Source: Lophium mytilinum (taxonomy: Eukaryota > Ascomycota > Dothideomycetes > Mytilinidiales > Mytilinidiaceae). From it: a stretch of DNA of 64,000 nucleotides. This document shows positions 31,908 through 42,531 of this stretch, piece after piece; position 1 is the first letter of the stretch, and every line of letters begins with the position of its first letter. Under the pieces are notes generated by a model. It was not told the origin of the DNA. It saw only the letters and a program-made list of their open reading frames with translations, and did not search any database. The stretch is taken from positions 2,050,539-2,114,538 of the forward strand of contig MU004185.1 of assembly GCA_010093605.1 (NCBI GenBank), written 5' to 3'. The translations under genes and the position numbers were made by a program.

Positions 31908-34495
31908 TTTATAGAAGGCTGCGTAAAATAGTAAGTATGCATTATAAAATAGAAAGGCTGCAGTATACTAGCTATTAGAAGTCTATTTACTCTATCTATT
32001 AAAGCTAGTCTAGAAGCGGAAGGCGCCTAGATAGCTACTATCTAATTACTAGCTAAAAGGAATACTAACTAGGCCTATATACTATAGCCTTACGCCTAAA
32101 TATTCTCTAGTTTCTTTACTACGGGCAGCTTCTTTCTCTAGTGTAGATATAGGGGCATTCTTAGGGCCTAGTTAGCTATTAGGGACTAAGGAAATTAAGC
32201 CCTAAGTAGCTATTAGAGTGCCTGCCTATTTAGTAGAGTAATTTAGCGCTGTATTTATAAACTATATAGAATTATTTAATACCTAGATAGTCCGCTTAAC
32301 CCCCGGTGTACCCGTAGAGACGCCTATTATAGTAATTTAGCTACCCTGTATCCTAATCTATATTAATTAAGTTAATTTCTATCTACTTATAATACTTACT
32401 ACTTATTCTATATAAGTAGTAGCCTTTTAAGCTTACTAAAGATACAACGTTTCCCTATATAATTCTAGCTCTCTACTATATTATCGCGCGCGCTAAGCTA
32501 TACTTACTAGGTCCTATTAAGTGTTGTATTTAAATTAAGATAGATTACGCCGAGTTATATTTACAGGCGTATAAATATAGCTATAGCTACAGCCACGCGT
32601 AGTTTAATAAAGTATAGTAGAGCCTATTAGCCGCCCTTTACGGTGTAGTATAATAGCCGGAGCCTTAATAAGAAGGAGAGAATCTATAGATAGGTCTACC
32701 TTATTTAGAATAGGCTGCTTAAACTACTAGTACTAATAAATATTCTCTAGAATAACTATATATATAGAGGTTATAGTAGTATATAGTTTTTAGTATATTT
32801 TATAATAGTATAGCATGCTATATATCCCCCTAAATATTCTATTATATACCGGGTTAAAATTATTAGCTTTTACCTTCTTAATCTAGCTAGTAAGTAGCCT
32901 TAGGCCCTGCTTAGTAACCTTCTAAAGAACCTTATTAAACTTAAGAATCTAAACAACGTGCTATAGAGCTCTATGCTAGCGGCTAAGCTTATTCTTTAGC
33001 TCTATACTCTAGCGGTAAATATATTAAGAGAGAAGGGTGATAATATTATAGAGGTCGCTAGTTAAGATCTAAAGATAGGACTTAATGCTGCCGTTTAAGC
33101 CCTCTAGACGTAAGGTTGTAGTATTTCTAAAGTATAGTAGAAGAGTAGTATAGTACTTAGTAATCTACTATTAAAAAGGCTACTACTCTTTAGTAAGGTA
33201 ATTAACTAGGTCTTATTTATATATATAGTCTTCTTCTATCTTCTTCTAGGCAGCTTTAAACGCGAGCCTTATAGGTTTTATAAGGTAGAAATTAAACTTA
33301 TTAATAAACTTCTTTCTATCTCTCTAAATAGCTTCTACCTTAGCTACTATTAAATCTTAAGAGGCACGTGCTAGAGCCTATATATTAATAGCGTTAGTTG
33401 CTTTCTACTTATCTACCTTCTAAACGGCTATAGCCTTGCTAGCGATATTCTTTTGCATGTACTATTTACACAGAATTTAAGAAATAGTAGAAAAGAACTT
33501 AGCTAGCGTATTCTTAAGTATAAGCTCTTTATCTATAATAAAAACGCCTAGTAAAACTCCTAGGCGCTAGCATATTAGGTAAAGCTATTATACTATAAAG
33601 ATATAGTCCTCCTCTTCTTCTTCTAGAAGAAAATAATAGCTAAGCTTATAGTTCTTGCCCTAATTATTAACGCTATTAATATAGAGGAGCGGCATCTTAA
33701 AGCGATTAGTTTTGTAGATATAATTAAGAAGAATAATATCTAGATAGTATTAAAATATCTTAATACTCTAAGAATATATAAAGTATAAGTACTTAACCCG
33801 GTTTACTTTATCTAGCTTATATTTATAGTAGTAATAAGCGTCCGGATTATTACTACTATATTCCTTAAGCACCTTAAGTATAGCCTAAGTTAGAGTAAGG
33901 CCCTAGAGCTTTATTTTCTTCTACTATACGCGCTTATTATAGAGGTTCTTTATAGTTACATCTTTACCCTTAGCTAAAAGGTTATTAAAGATAGCTCCTA
34001 TAGGCGTGCCTCCGTTAAGCTAGTTATAGATAGTTTAGACAGTTTCCTTATTAAGATCTTAATGCGCAGCTAGAGTTCTATTCTTAGTATTGTACGCCTT
34101 ATAATTATAAGCTAAAACCTTAACCTTAAAGAGCTAATTACCTTATAGTAGGTCTCTTATAAAGGCCCCTTTTATAAGGTAATTAAACTTCTTTAAATAG
34201 GTTAGGCGCTTTCTATTAGCTAGCTTATATTCTCCTGCGCATTTGCATTAAACTATTACCTTGCGCACCTAGGGGGGCATGCGCTTATCTATTTTTTTAT
34301 TATATTTAATAATTATATAGCCTTTCTACTTTACCTATATATTAATAGACTTTATACCTTCCTCTATAGAGGTGTAGAGGCCCTAGGGGGGCAGCTATAG
34401 GGGTATAGTAATAAAGTAATAAAGTAGAGGAAGTAGTATTAATATATTAAGAGAGAGAATATATAGGTAATTAAATTTAAATTAAGTATAAGAGG

Positions 34496-34627
34496 GCTAA
34501 GCAAGTAAGTTTAATTAGTGGAATAATATAAATACAGGCCCGGAGCTAGTTAAAAGTAGGGGGGGTAATATAGAGTGAAAAGGGGGGTGATACGTAGTAA
34601 AAAGGGGGGTGATAATTAGACTCGTCC
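34496..34627 (-). repeat. Right terminal inverted repeat of the MULE
   Basis: Reverse complement of the left repeat, ending GACTCGTCC next to the TTACAAAT duplication. It has the same length as the left arm with no insertions or deletions between the two. Confidence 0.92.
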
Positions 34628-34822
34628 TTACAAATTGCTGATCAAGAACATATCAGCTAGCCTGTGATTGGTGCGCCGACCGCGGGGCGCTTTCCGCATT
34701 ATCAAATGTTCATGATTCCTTATACAGCGCCTTATAATGCATCTTCTCTGCCCTCCCTACGTTCTTCTCGCACCTTCTCGCCACACTCTCCTCCTCGACT
34801 ATAAAAGCCGCCACCCCGATCC

Positions 34823-35935
34823 ATGAAATTGATTCTTTCTATCCTCGTGTGCATCGCCGCAATCGCAGTCTACCATCAAGACTACATGCTCTCTCGCCTC
34901 TCACAGCTCACAAGAACAATTACACCTACAAAAGCAACTTCACAACTCACGAAATCAGCCGCAATGTCTTCCTCTACTACCTTCGCCGGCCTCCCAGTCA
35001 TCCCTCCTACAGACGAACCTCTCACAACAATAAACCCCCGCAAAATCGCAAAGACCTTCCTCGCCATCGAGCAATCCGAAGGCGCAGGCGCTCGCGTCCG
35101 CCGTTCAATTGGCACACCACGCCTGCGCAACTTCTCCCCCTTCCTGATGCTCGACCACTTCGCTATACCCCCGGGGGCCGGATTCCCCGACCACCCCCAC
35201 CGCGGGCAAGAAACAATCACCTACCTCCTCGACGGCGCGGTCGACCACGAAGACTTCGCCGGCAACAAAGGCACAATCGAGAAGGGCGATCTGCAATTCA
35301 TGACGGCCGGCCGCGGCATCGTGCACGCGGAGATGCCGCGCCAGAACGTAGACGGCGCGCCGAATGTCGGGATGCAGCTGTGGGTCGACCTGCCCAAGGC
35401 GCTGAAGTTCTGTGAGCCGCGGTATCGCGATCTCAGGGCGAAGGAGATCCCGGAGGTCAATGTGCAAGATGGGAAGGTTAAAGTCAAGGTTATCTCTGGA
35501 CGCAGTTACGGCACCGACAGCGTGAAGGAGCTCGCGTATACCCCGGTTTGGTTGCTGGACTTTACGGTGCAACCTGGTGGCAAGGTGGAGCAGGCGCTGC
35601 CGAAAGGGTGGAATGCGTTCGCGTATACGCTCTCCGGGAACACGATTTTCAATTCTGGGAACGAGTCGAGGCCGGTGGAGCAGTATCATAATGTTGTTTT
35701 CGAACAGGGTGGGGACAGCATCACTGCCAGCGTCGAGGAGGGCGCGGAGACTGAGTCGCGGTTCATCCTCGTGGCTGGGCTCCCGCTCGATCAGCCGGTT
35801 GTGCAATACGGACCGTTTGTCCTGACCAGCAGAGACGAGGTCATGCAAGCGATGATGGATTATCAAGGGTTCTCGAATGGATTCGAGAGAGCGCAAGATT
35901 GGGAAAGCGAGATTGGGAAGACGATGGTTCATTAG
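34823..35935 (+). CDS. Pirin family protein with N-terminal hydrophobic segment
   Basis: Pirins are bicupin proteins, usually Fe-binding, some with quercetinase activity, others transcription cofactors. One exon, 370 residues. The cupin metal ligands are visible: HPHRGQET (His124/126), and RGIVHAEMP with His and Glu, while IEKGDLQFMTAGRG is the classic block before it. The C-terminal cupin includes VEQYHNVVFEQGGD and ILVAGLPLDQPVVQYGPFV. Unusually, residues 1-18 are hydrophobic (MKLILSILVCIAAIAVYH), like a signal peptide or anchor, whereas pirins are normally cytosolic or nuclear. A second ATG at codon 48 (34964, MSSSTTFAG) would give an ordinary pirin of 323 residues, so dual targeting by alternative starts is possible. 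It lies 188 bp from the MULE. Confidence 0.9.
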   Translation: MKLILSILVCIAAIAVYHQDYMLSRLSQLTRTITPTKATSQLTKSAAMSSSTTFAGLPVIPPTDEPLTTINPRKIAKTFLAIEQSEGAGARVRRSIGTPRLRNFSPFLMLDHFAIPPGAGFPDHPHRGQETITYLLDGAVDHEDFAGNKGTIEKGDLQFMTAGRGIVHAEMPRQNVDGAPNVGMQLWVDLPKALKFCEPRYRDLRAKEIPEVNVQDGKVKVKVISGRSYGTDSVKELAYTPVWLLDFTVQPGGKVEQALPKGWNAFAYTLSGNTIFNSGNESRPVEQYHNVVFEQGGDSITASVEEGAETESRFILVAGLPLDQPVVQYGPFVLTSRDEVMQAMMDYQGFSNGFERAQDWESEIGKTMVH

Positions 35936-36580
35936 GGAATGGGAACTGTAAAAATGTACTTTGAGCTTTCCTTATTGTAAATATGGGCTCTTCACGGCGA
36001 AATGAGTAATATGTTCGAGTACGATACCAGTTGATAGACAAAACTATGATTACAACCTTAGATTTAACTTCTTTCTCACATCCTGATTCACAAGCAATGC
36101 CAATAACATCCCAAAATCGACTCCAAATCGCACGGACTGGCCCCACTTTATACATCTCAGTGCACTATAATATATCCTAAATCTTTGGTCCGATATAAAG
36201 GCTACGCCAATAGTATACCAAAATCGACTTCAGATCGCACGGACTGGCTCCACTTCATACATCTCGGTGCACTGTAACTTACCTCAAGTCTAAGGTCCAA
36301 TTTGAAGGCTATGACAACAGTATGCCAAAATCGACTTCAAATTGCACGGACTGGCTTCACTTTATACATCTCAGTGCACCGTAACTCACCTCAATACGGC
36401 GCCCTGATTTCAAGAGCGATGAATTTAACATGCAAAAAGAGTATCATTAACACATTTCTTCATCCCATGTCTATTTCTATGTAGACTACTATCCCATCCA
36501 TAATCATCCATCATCAATATCCAGCGTCCGCAACTCCACAGCGCCCCCTTCCAACTCTCATATACCATTTCCCACGACCT
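35936..36580. other. Intergenic between convergent genes, with tandem repeat
   Basis: Contains the 3' flanks of the pirin gene and of AMP deaminase. About half of the gap is the 107-bp tandem repeat listed separately. No gene seen. Confidence 0.6.
36111..36401. repeat. 107-bp tandem repeat, about 2.7 copies
   Basis: Copies begin CCAAAATCGACT at 36111, 36218 and 36325, exactly 107 bp apart; the third stops after about 77 bp. Shared blocks include GCACGGACTGG, TATACATCTC and GTGCAC. Differences are scattered, mostly transitions. No open frame spans the copies. Confidence 0.9.
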
Positions 36581-39500
36581 CTACTTCCCTTCATTCTCCT
36601 TCCCCCTCTCCCCCGCCTCCTCTACCCCGTCCGGCTCCTCAACCACACTCTCCCTCCCCTCCCCCCTCCTCAACCCACCCCAACTCCCCGCATCCCCTCC
36701 CCCCTCGGAGAAACTACTACTACTCGGCCGCTGCAAACTACTCCTCCGATGCCGGCTCACCACCCCCGGAAACATCCTCGGCTCCATCCCATTCAAATCA
36801 ATCGTGCTAGGCGAGCGCATCGAGAACCCCTGCTGCGACGGCGAGCTCGGCGACGCCTCCTGCGGCTGCGTCTGCGCGTTTGGCTGTGGTGGCGGGCGCG
36901 CGCCGGGGTCGAGCACCATGTTGGAGTGACGGGCGGGGCGCTGGTAGGTGGCGGCGTCGGAGGGGCCCTTGGGGGAGAGTGGGGGCTGGTTTACGGTGTT
37001 TTGGGAGGCGATGTCGGCGGCGGAGGTGGAGGGGTGCATGCGGGCGGCTTGGGCGGGGAAGACGGGGGAGGATTGGTAGGCGGTTGGCGGGAGGGTGGGG
37101 AAGTGTTGGGCGCTCATATCGGCGAGATTGGAGGCGGAGGGATTGGTGTGCATCGAGGCGGAGGGGGAGGTGGGTTGGGTTTGCTGGGGGGTGGTCTGGG
37201 ATTCGGGCGCGAGGTTGGAGGCGGAGAGGGAGTCGGCTTGGGTGCTGGAAGTGTACCGGTCGATCCTGGCGTTGAAATTAGTGCTGGTATAGGAGTGTTG
37301 GAGAGGGTAGGCTTACATGTATAGCTCTTGCTTGAGAGTCTCGTGCCGGAATCCTTCTCTAATGTCGGGTACGTTGACTTTCGCCATGTCATTGCCTTGA
37401 ACTCCAGGCTTGTGATAGTCAGCCCCTAGCCACCTCTGCTTAATGGTATGCTCGAATCCGCTCTGCTCAACCGAGTGCTTTGCCAACTCGCACATATCGA
37501 CTGCACTGAGCTTGTAGATCTGTGCAGCGACGGAGTATTCTTCGATGAGAGGCTCCTTGGTAAATGCGAATTGCAACGGATCATCTGTGGAAAGGGATAC
37601 GTTGAGGCCTCGCCGGAAGTAAGATAGGAACGGGTTTCGCTCATATGCAAGGAACAGAGCGTTGTTGCTGAGAGGCGACATTGCCACACCAATCTGTTCA
37701 AGGTAGAAGATATACTGCAGGAGCGGTACTTTCCGTAGTAGAAGGCCATGGCTGATGCTATGACAGCAAAGAACTGCGGCTGCCAAATGGTCGGTATCAC
37801 CTGCTTCACCGCAATGCGGGCGTAACAAAAACGTATTGAAGCCACGCTGCTTCCTCCATACATTCAGGGAGGCGATGTTGGCAAAGAGGCAGTATACCCA
37901 GTAGCTATACGGTGGGTTCTGCTTAGTGTTCCAGGCTTTAGGTAGGGGGAACTTCTTGTAGAGTCGGCGCTCGGGCTTGCTCTCGTCGTCAACGCTGTCG
38001 AATCCGATTACTCGCTGCAGAAAAACGTAGAGTTTTGGATGACTGCTGGGATCCTTTGTAACCTCAAAGAGCGGTTGGAAGATGTTGATGATGACTTGCT
38101 CGAAATTGTCCATGAGCTTAGTAGCTTTATAGACGTCATACAAGCGAGGTATTTGAATGAGCCATCGCACATTGGGAGAGAATAGCTTGTTGTCGACCAC
38201 CCAGGCAGCCAGATTATCCCACTCTAAAAGATCGCGTCCGTATATGGAGATTCGCCATTCAACCATTTGGTATTTGCTCGCTTCTAAATCGCTGATCACC
38301 TCCTTAGTAATCTCGGCAAGGTACCGTCCTTTGATGAAGTTGTCTGTCTTCAGGAAGATTGTTCGTAGCCGAGATTCGCCAATGGGATTGTACTTGAGAT
38401 TGAATTTGTCAAAACGGTGGAAAGCGTCTGTGTGAGCCTGTAGATCTTGTCAGAATAGAAATAGCTGTGCACTTGAGAAGTCCACTCACATGCATATCGA
38501 GTGTATCAATACTAAGGTCATACGCCGTCAAATTAATACTCTCAAAGACTTCCCTTAGAGTCAGGTGTTTGCCATCTCGCTCAAGGACAACTTCATCCGG
38601 GCACTTCTTCATCTTTGACTTGATGAAGCGAAGCAAATGCTTCTGGTTCATGCATGCCGAATGATGCACGTGAGTGTCGACTTTCCTGACATTGTAGAAA
38701 TCTCTGTGGGGCACCTTCTTGCTGTCGGCCGTTTCCTGATACTCATTGATGAGGTAGTACAGGTTGAACTTGCCCTCGAGATACTGAAGCCGGCGAAACG
38801 CGAAGCTCTTACTAGGCCCGTCGGAGGAAATATTGAGGATAGTATCGAGGTCCATGTAATATCGGCGGACGTTTGGAATTTCGATTATGGGTTGTCCAAG
38901 CTCCTCGGATTTGGCAGTTTCATAGACTTGGAAAACACCGCTGTCGTCTAGCTTGAAGGACATCTCAGCGGCTCCCGGCAATGGGAGTAGATCGTCCATT
39001 TCGAAGTCTTCCCCTATATCGAATCCAGGCTTTCTCGGAGGCTTTGGCACCGGGTCGCTCGCTGCATCGATTATTGCACTGTTGCTCAAACTATTCTGAG
39101 CATTAGTGTCTGCACGCTCTCGCGAGTTGTCGTGGTGCCACACAGGCTCTGGATGAGGTGGATAGACCCGCCATGATGGATCGTCCTTAGGGTTATCGGA
39201 AGCGCCTTGTAGTGAGAGCCTAATGTACTTATGGCGAAGATCGAGTACTTTCTGAACATTAGTGTAGATAGCGATCAGCTCTGCGGTGACGTTGGAATCA
39301 TTGGCAGCAAATCCCCCTGCTCCCGAGCCAACACCGACGCCGGCGCCGGCTCCATGTATGCCTTCGTCAGCGAGCATCGGAGGTTTGTGTTCGTATGGAA
39401 GTCCTGGATGCTTTGCGTGATCTCTGGCGGTTTGGTCGGCCTGAATGAATGGGTCATCCTCAGCTGCGCTGTGATGATGTTTTACCGTGTCATTGAAGCC

Positions 39501-40180
39501 ATGTGTCCGGTTGCCAGCTGTGCCAACAGATCCATCCGCATGAGAGACACCTGGGGGAGCGGGTTGTTTGTGGCTTCCGCTCGTTTGTTGGAGACTAACG
39601 TTGCTACGCCTTGATCGTATGCTGGCTTCCCGGCTGAGAAAATTATCCTCCAGTCCCAAGTTGGTAGGAAACGTCTTAGCATGGATAATGGGACTGAATC
39701 CATCTTGAGACCAGTTGCTACCTCCCGTATTCTGCGTCTCCAATTGGTGTCTTTGGTAGAACTGCTTTGCTTCGGAGTGGCTCATCTGCTTGTCTGATGC
39801 ATAGTCGAAGAATGCAGTTTTCCGCTGTTTGTCGCGTGGCAGTAGTACTGCCTGTGTATCGTCGGACAGCGCATTCTCGTCACCATCTCTTTCCGCGCCA
39901 GTAGAAGCCAAACCACTTTCTGTACCATTGTTCCTCGACTGTGCCACCGCTACGTGGCCTGAACCCGGGTCGGAATCGGGGGATATGGTCTCAGGGCTGT
40001 AGTCCTCATCCTCGTCTTCTTCTTCAGACGACGGTACTTGGTCATCAATACGCTGGGGAGTAAGGTCGGGGGAGGCATCATGAGCGGCCGTGAAGGAGGA
40101 TCCTGTAATGATAGCATACAATATTAGTATTCGTCGAACACAATTGGAGTGAACAGCAATGTCTACTGACCTTGCATCAT
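36581..40180 (-). CDS. AMD1: AMP deaminase
   Basis: AMP deaminase converts AMP to IMP in the purine nucleotide cycle. Exons 40171-40180, 38490-40102, 37317-38437 and 36581-37265 give 1142 residues. The first coding exon is only 10 nt (ATG ATG CAA G); the intron after it has a clear GTCAGT donor, TACTAAT branch and TTACAG acceptor and joins MMQ to [13 protein letters not shown]. An acidic, probably disordered N-terminal region ([17 protein letters not shown]) precedes the catalytic part: zinc ligands [20 protein letters not shown], the [17 protein letters not shown] block, [12 protein letters not shown] and [10 protein letters not shown]. After the catalytic end ([12 protein letters not shown]) there is a 228-codon Pro/Ser/Gln-rich tail not needed for catalysis, with skewed base use (C-rich then G-rich). 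Confidence 0.94.
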
Positions 40181-40828
40181 CTTGGGTGTTGTAGTGGAGA
40201 GCTCCAAACTTTAGACGGTGACTGGTCCCGCATAGAACACGGTCAGGCGGGGACCTCCGAACTTTGTACTCGCCACCGCCATTTTGTGCCATCTCTGCTC
40301 TGTGTCGACCTTCTTGTTCAAGTATAAAAAAAGAAAACAAGATAGTTGGGGATTCGGGATCTCGAAGCAACTTATAGGTACAAAGGTAGAAGTAGGAGGT
40401 TCGTACGCCTTGACGCTTGCTGCTTTCATTAGCCCGTCTTCGCCCTAGTTAGCCATGCATAATTCCTCGGTTTGAGCAGTCCCATCCGCCCTTGGCCCTC
40501 GCGGATCAAGGGAAGCAATGACCGTTATTCACATGGCATTTGGCTATATATCTCTTATATTCTAACATGTTTTGGAGCCTGTCGTCTTCCACCTCTAGGC
40601 TACTTTCAAGCATGTTCTTTTCATGTGACAGCCAACTAGGTAGGGTTAGTGGGGCTGAAATTGAATAAATAGAGAGCTCTTCCGCTAAATTGATATGACG
40701 CGTTGGACGCGTTCACGGCCAATGCTCCTATATCACCAACAAATGTCACCAGCAGTGGCTGAAACCGTGCTCTGCGCGTATTGTTTATAAAAATATTTTC
40801 TTAAACACATTTATAGTCTAGGCTCGCC
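40181..40828. promoter_or_regulatory. Divergent promoter region AMD1 / Cys-rich paralogue 1
   Basis: The minus-strand frame up to 40370 looks like an upstream extension of AMP deaminase but belongs to the 5' leader, since the spliced start at 40180 is in another frame. A near-palindromic GACGCGTTGGACGCGTTC stands at about 40697-40714; similar ACGCGTCCGGACGCGTCC lies at 41519-41536 before paralogue 2, and ACGCGTTTGGACGTGTTG at about 42401-42418 before paralogue 3. These are shared candidate promoter elements of the trio. Confidence 0.6.
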
Positions 40829-41478
40829 ATGGCATCTTCCACGGAACCCATCGATCTTACCACGGAACGCAATCTCGAGCCCGCCCTTCTCGAAGTCATT
40901 GGATCCGCGAAAGCCGCAACACTCCGACAGATTTTGATTAAGGTCTGCATGAAGTCCGAGGTTGGTAGCAGCCTTGTTCGAGAAGCAATCCTTGTTCCAG
41001 AAGACGTAGACACCACCGCCACTGCATCATCAGCGACGAAGAAGAGGAAGCTCGACAAACCAGTCGCACGTTTCGCACATTGCGTTCAATGCGAAAAAGA
41101 CTTCGACGTAACGTTGAATGTGCAGCCAGGACAGGAACGGACCTGTCGAAGACACGACGGTACTGCTGTATGCTATTTCTGCTCAAATTTTTTCACTGAT
41201 ACACAGTTTCAGGAGTGTTGGAACTGGATGGAGACGCGTTTCCAGATGATGACGATCTTAACGATGGCCATGTTCTTAACGTCGACACTGACTGGCGAGT
41301 CGGTGCATTTCCACAGCACTTCACGTGGTCCTGCTGTGAGCAGAAGGGTCGGAAAGCAATTGAGTGTGTGCGCAGTAGACACTCCATTTCACATACTGGC
41401 GAAGGTCAGGGTACTCTGTATTATCGGGCTAGATTGGGGGGATATCAGGCTGAAGATCACAGATGGGATGAGAGATGA
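40829..41478 (+). CDS. Tandem Cys/His-rich protein, copy 1
   Basis: First of three neighbouring paralogues of a fungal family I cannot name. Exons 40829-41159 and 41213-41478 give 198 residues. An N-terminal PIDLTTE resembles a SUMO-interacting motif, followed by a helix (ATLRQILIKVCMKS), a basic patch KKRKLDK that could be a nuclear signal, then the shared zinc-like block: FAHCVQCEKDFDV, ERTCRRHDG, acidic PDDDDLND, DTDWRVGAFP, WSCCEQKG and CVRSRH. The 53-nt intron splits the Gly codon after RRHD. The ligand pattern (C-x2-C, C-x3-H, C-C, C-x3-H) suggests two metal sites. A nuclear, SUMO-linked role is inference. Confidence 0.75.
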
Positions 41479-41617
41479 GAAAGAGTATAAAGCTAGCCTT
41501 ATTTGGGGGTACTACGTCACGCGTCCGGACGCGTCCTTTGTTTATTTTGACATCATACCTTTGCATAACACACCTCCACCTATCGATCATTCTAAGTACC
41601 AATCTATTACATTCAAA

Positions 41618-42255
41618 ATGGCCGCTGGGCCTGAATTAATTGACGCGATCTCATCTGCACAAGTCTCCACACTACGCAGTGTTCTTTTCCACCTATGCAA
41701 AGACTCGAGTACTGCCAGCAAAGTTGAACAGGTCTTGCTTGTTTCATCAAATGAGCTCCAAAACGACGCTGTAAAAGCGTCGATGGCGACAAATTCGAAG
41801 AAGAGAAAGCATGATGACAAGATATCCCGCTTCGCGTGTTGCGTAAATTGCAAAAAGGACTTTGACGTCGTGTTGAACGAGAAGCCTGGGGAGGAGCAGG
41901 CATGTGGGTATCATGATGGTACGGCGTGTTCTAATCCGACGAAACTCGTTCTCTAACACTTAGATAAGGGTCTTTGGAAATAGACACAGACTTTTTTGCG
42001 GACGACGACGAAGTTGCTCAAGATCCCTACAGCATAGACGTCGATACCGATTGGCGAGTGAAAGAGTACCCTGAAGGCTTCCAATGGAGTTGCTGTGAAC
42101 AAGACGGCCGTGAAGCAAAGCCATGCGTACGCTGCAGACATTCCCAGACGGTCTTCAATCACGAAAGTGGGGGTAGTTTATGGTATCTGGGCAAAGATGG
42201 AACTTACACGGTCGATGATAACCGAAACGATGGGGATGGGAGCGATGAGGAATAG
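41618..42255 (+). CDS. Tandem Cys/His-rich protein, copy 2
   Basis: Second paralogue, 195 residues, exons 41618-41918 and 41969-42255. The 50-nt intron splits the same Gly codon as in copy 1, so it is ancestral to both. It lacks the N-terminal IDLT motif and starts MAAGPELIDAISSAQVSTLR. It keeps KKRKHDDK, FACCVNCKKDFDVVLNEKPG, CGYHDG, acidic FADDDEVAQD, DTDWRVKEYPEGFQWSCCEQ and CVRCRH, ending in an Asp-rich tail. The acceptor inferred (ATAAG) follows a closer TTAG that would break the frame. Same unknown function as copy 1. Confidence 0.72.
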
Positions 42256-42531
42256 AAGAGAAAGTGGTTTACTTTGTACAGCTTGACACACTTTTGTTGG
42301 TGTAGAAACTTCTGGGTCGTTCTGGTAGATATCGGAAATATATTTTGCCTACTGTAGTTAATGCTTGTATGTAGCTAGCCGCAACCGGTAGCATTGCATC
42401 ACGCGTTTGGACGTGTTGTTTACCCTGACATCACATCCATATATCATCCTTCTTTCTTCAATCCTCATTTGCACCTTCCCCACCGTCAACCCTCTTTGTA
42501 ATTCCAACTCTGAAGACTCACTATACTCGCC

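Larger units (their letters stand above)
31776..34627 (-). mobile_element. Mutator-like DNA transposon (MULE), RIP-inactivated
   Basis: A 2852-bp element with 132-bp terminal inverted repeats and a perfect 8-bp target duplication TTACAAAT (31768-31775 and 34628-34635). The interior is AT-rich, dominated by TA steps with few CA or TG, and full of TAA/TAG stops. Reading the minus strand across stops, about 34.2 to 33.3 kb, gives pieces typical of the MULE transposase: a GTPIGAIFNNLLAKG helix segment, YKTNRFKMPLLYI after the expected first Asp, FLLEEEEEDYIF, then VFIIDKELIL and a Cys/His-like ILCKYMQKNI segment. This order matches fungal Hop-type MULEs. Intact ends plus dead interior indicate that it jumped as a unit and was then mutated by RIP, so it should not encode an active enzyme. 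Orientation comes from the transposase pieces. Confidence 0.88.

Noticed and set aside
37283-37316. 33-nt intron in AMP deaminase
   Set aside because: Too short for fungal splicing; the later acceptor gives a normal 51-nt intron with an ACTAAT branch.
37114-37392. Pro-rich minus-strand frame ending the catalytic exon of AMP deaminase differently
   Set aside because: It is the wrong phase after the 51-nt intron at 37266-37316; the chosen phase runs 228 codons to a stop.
40181-40370. N-terminal extension of AMP deaminase starting at 40370 or 40292
   Set aside because: The open frame crosses a textbook intron (GTCAGT, TACTAAT, TTACAG) whose removal puts the true start, ATG ATG CAA G, in another frame.
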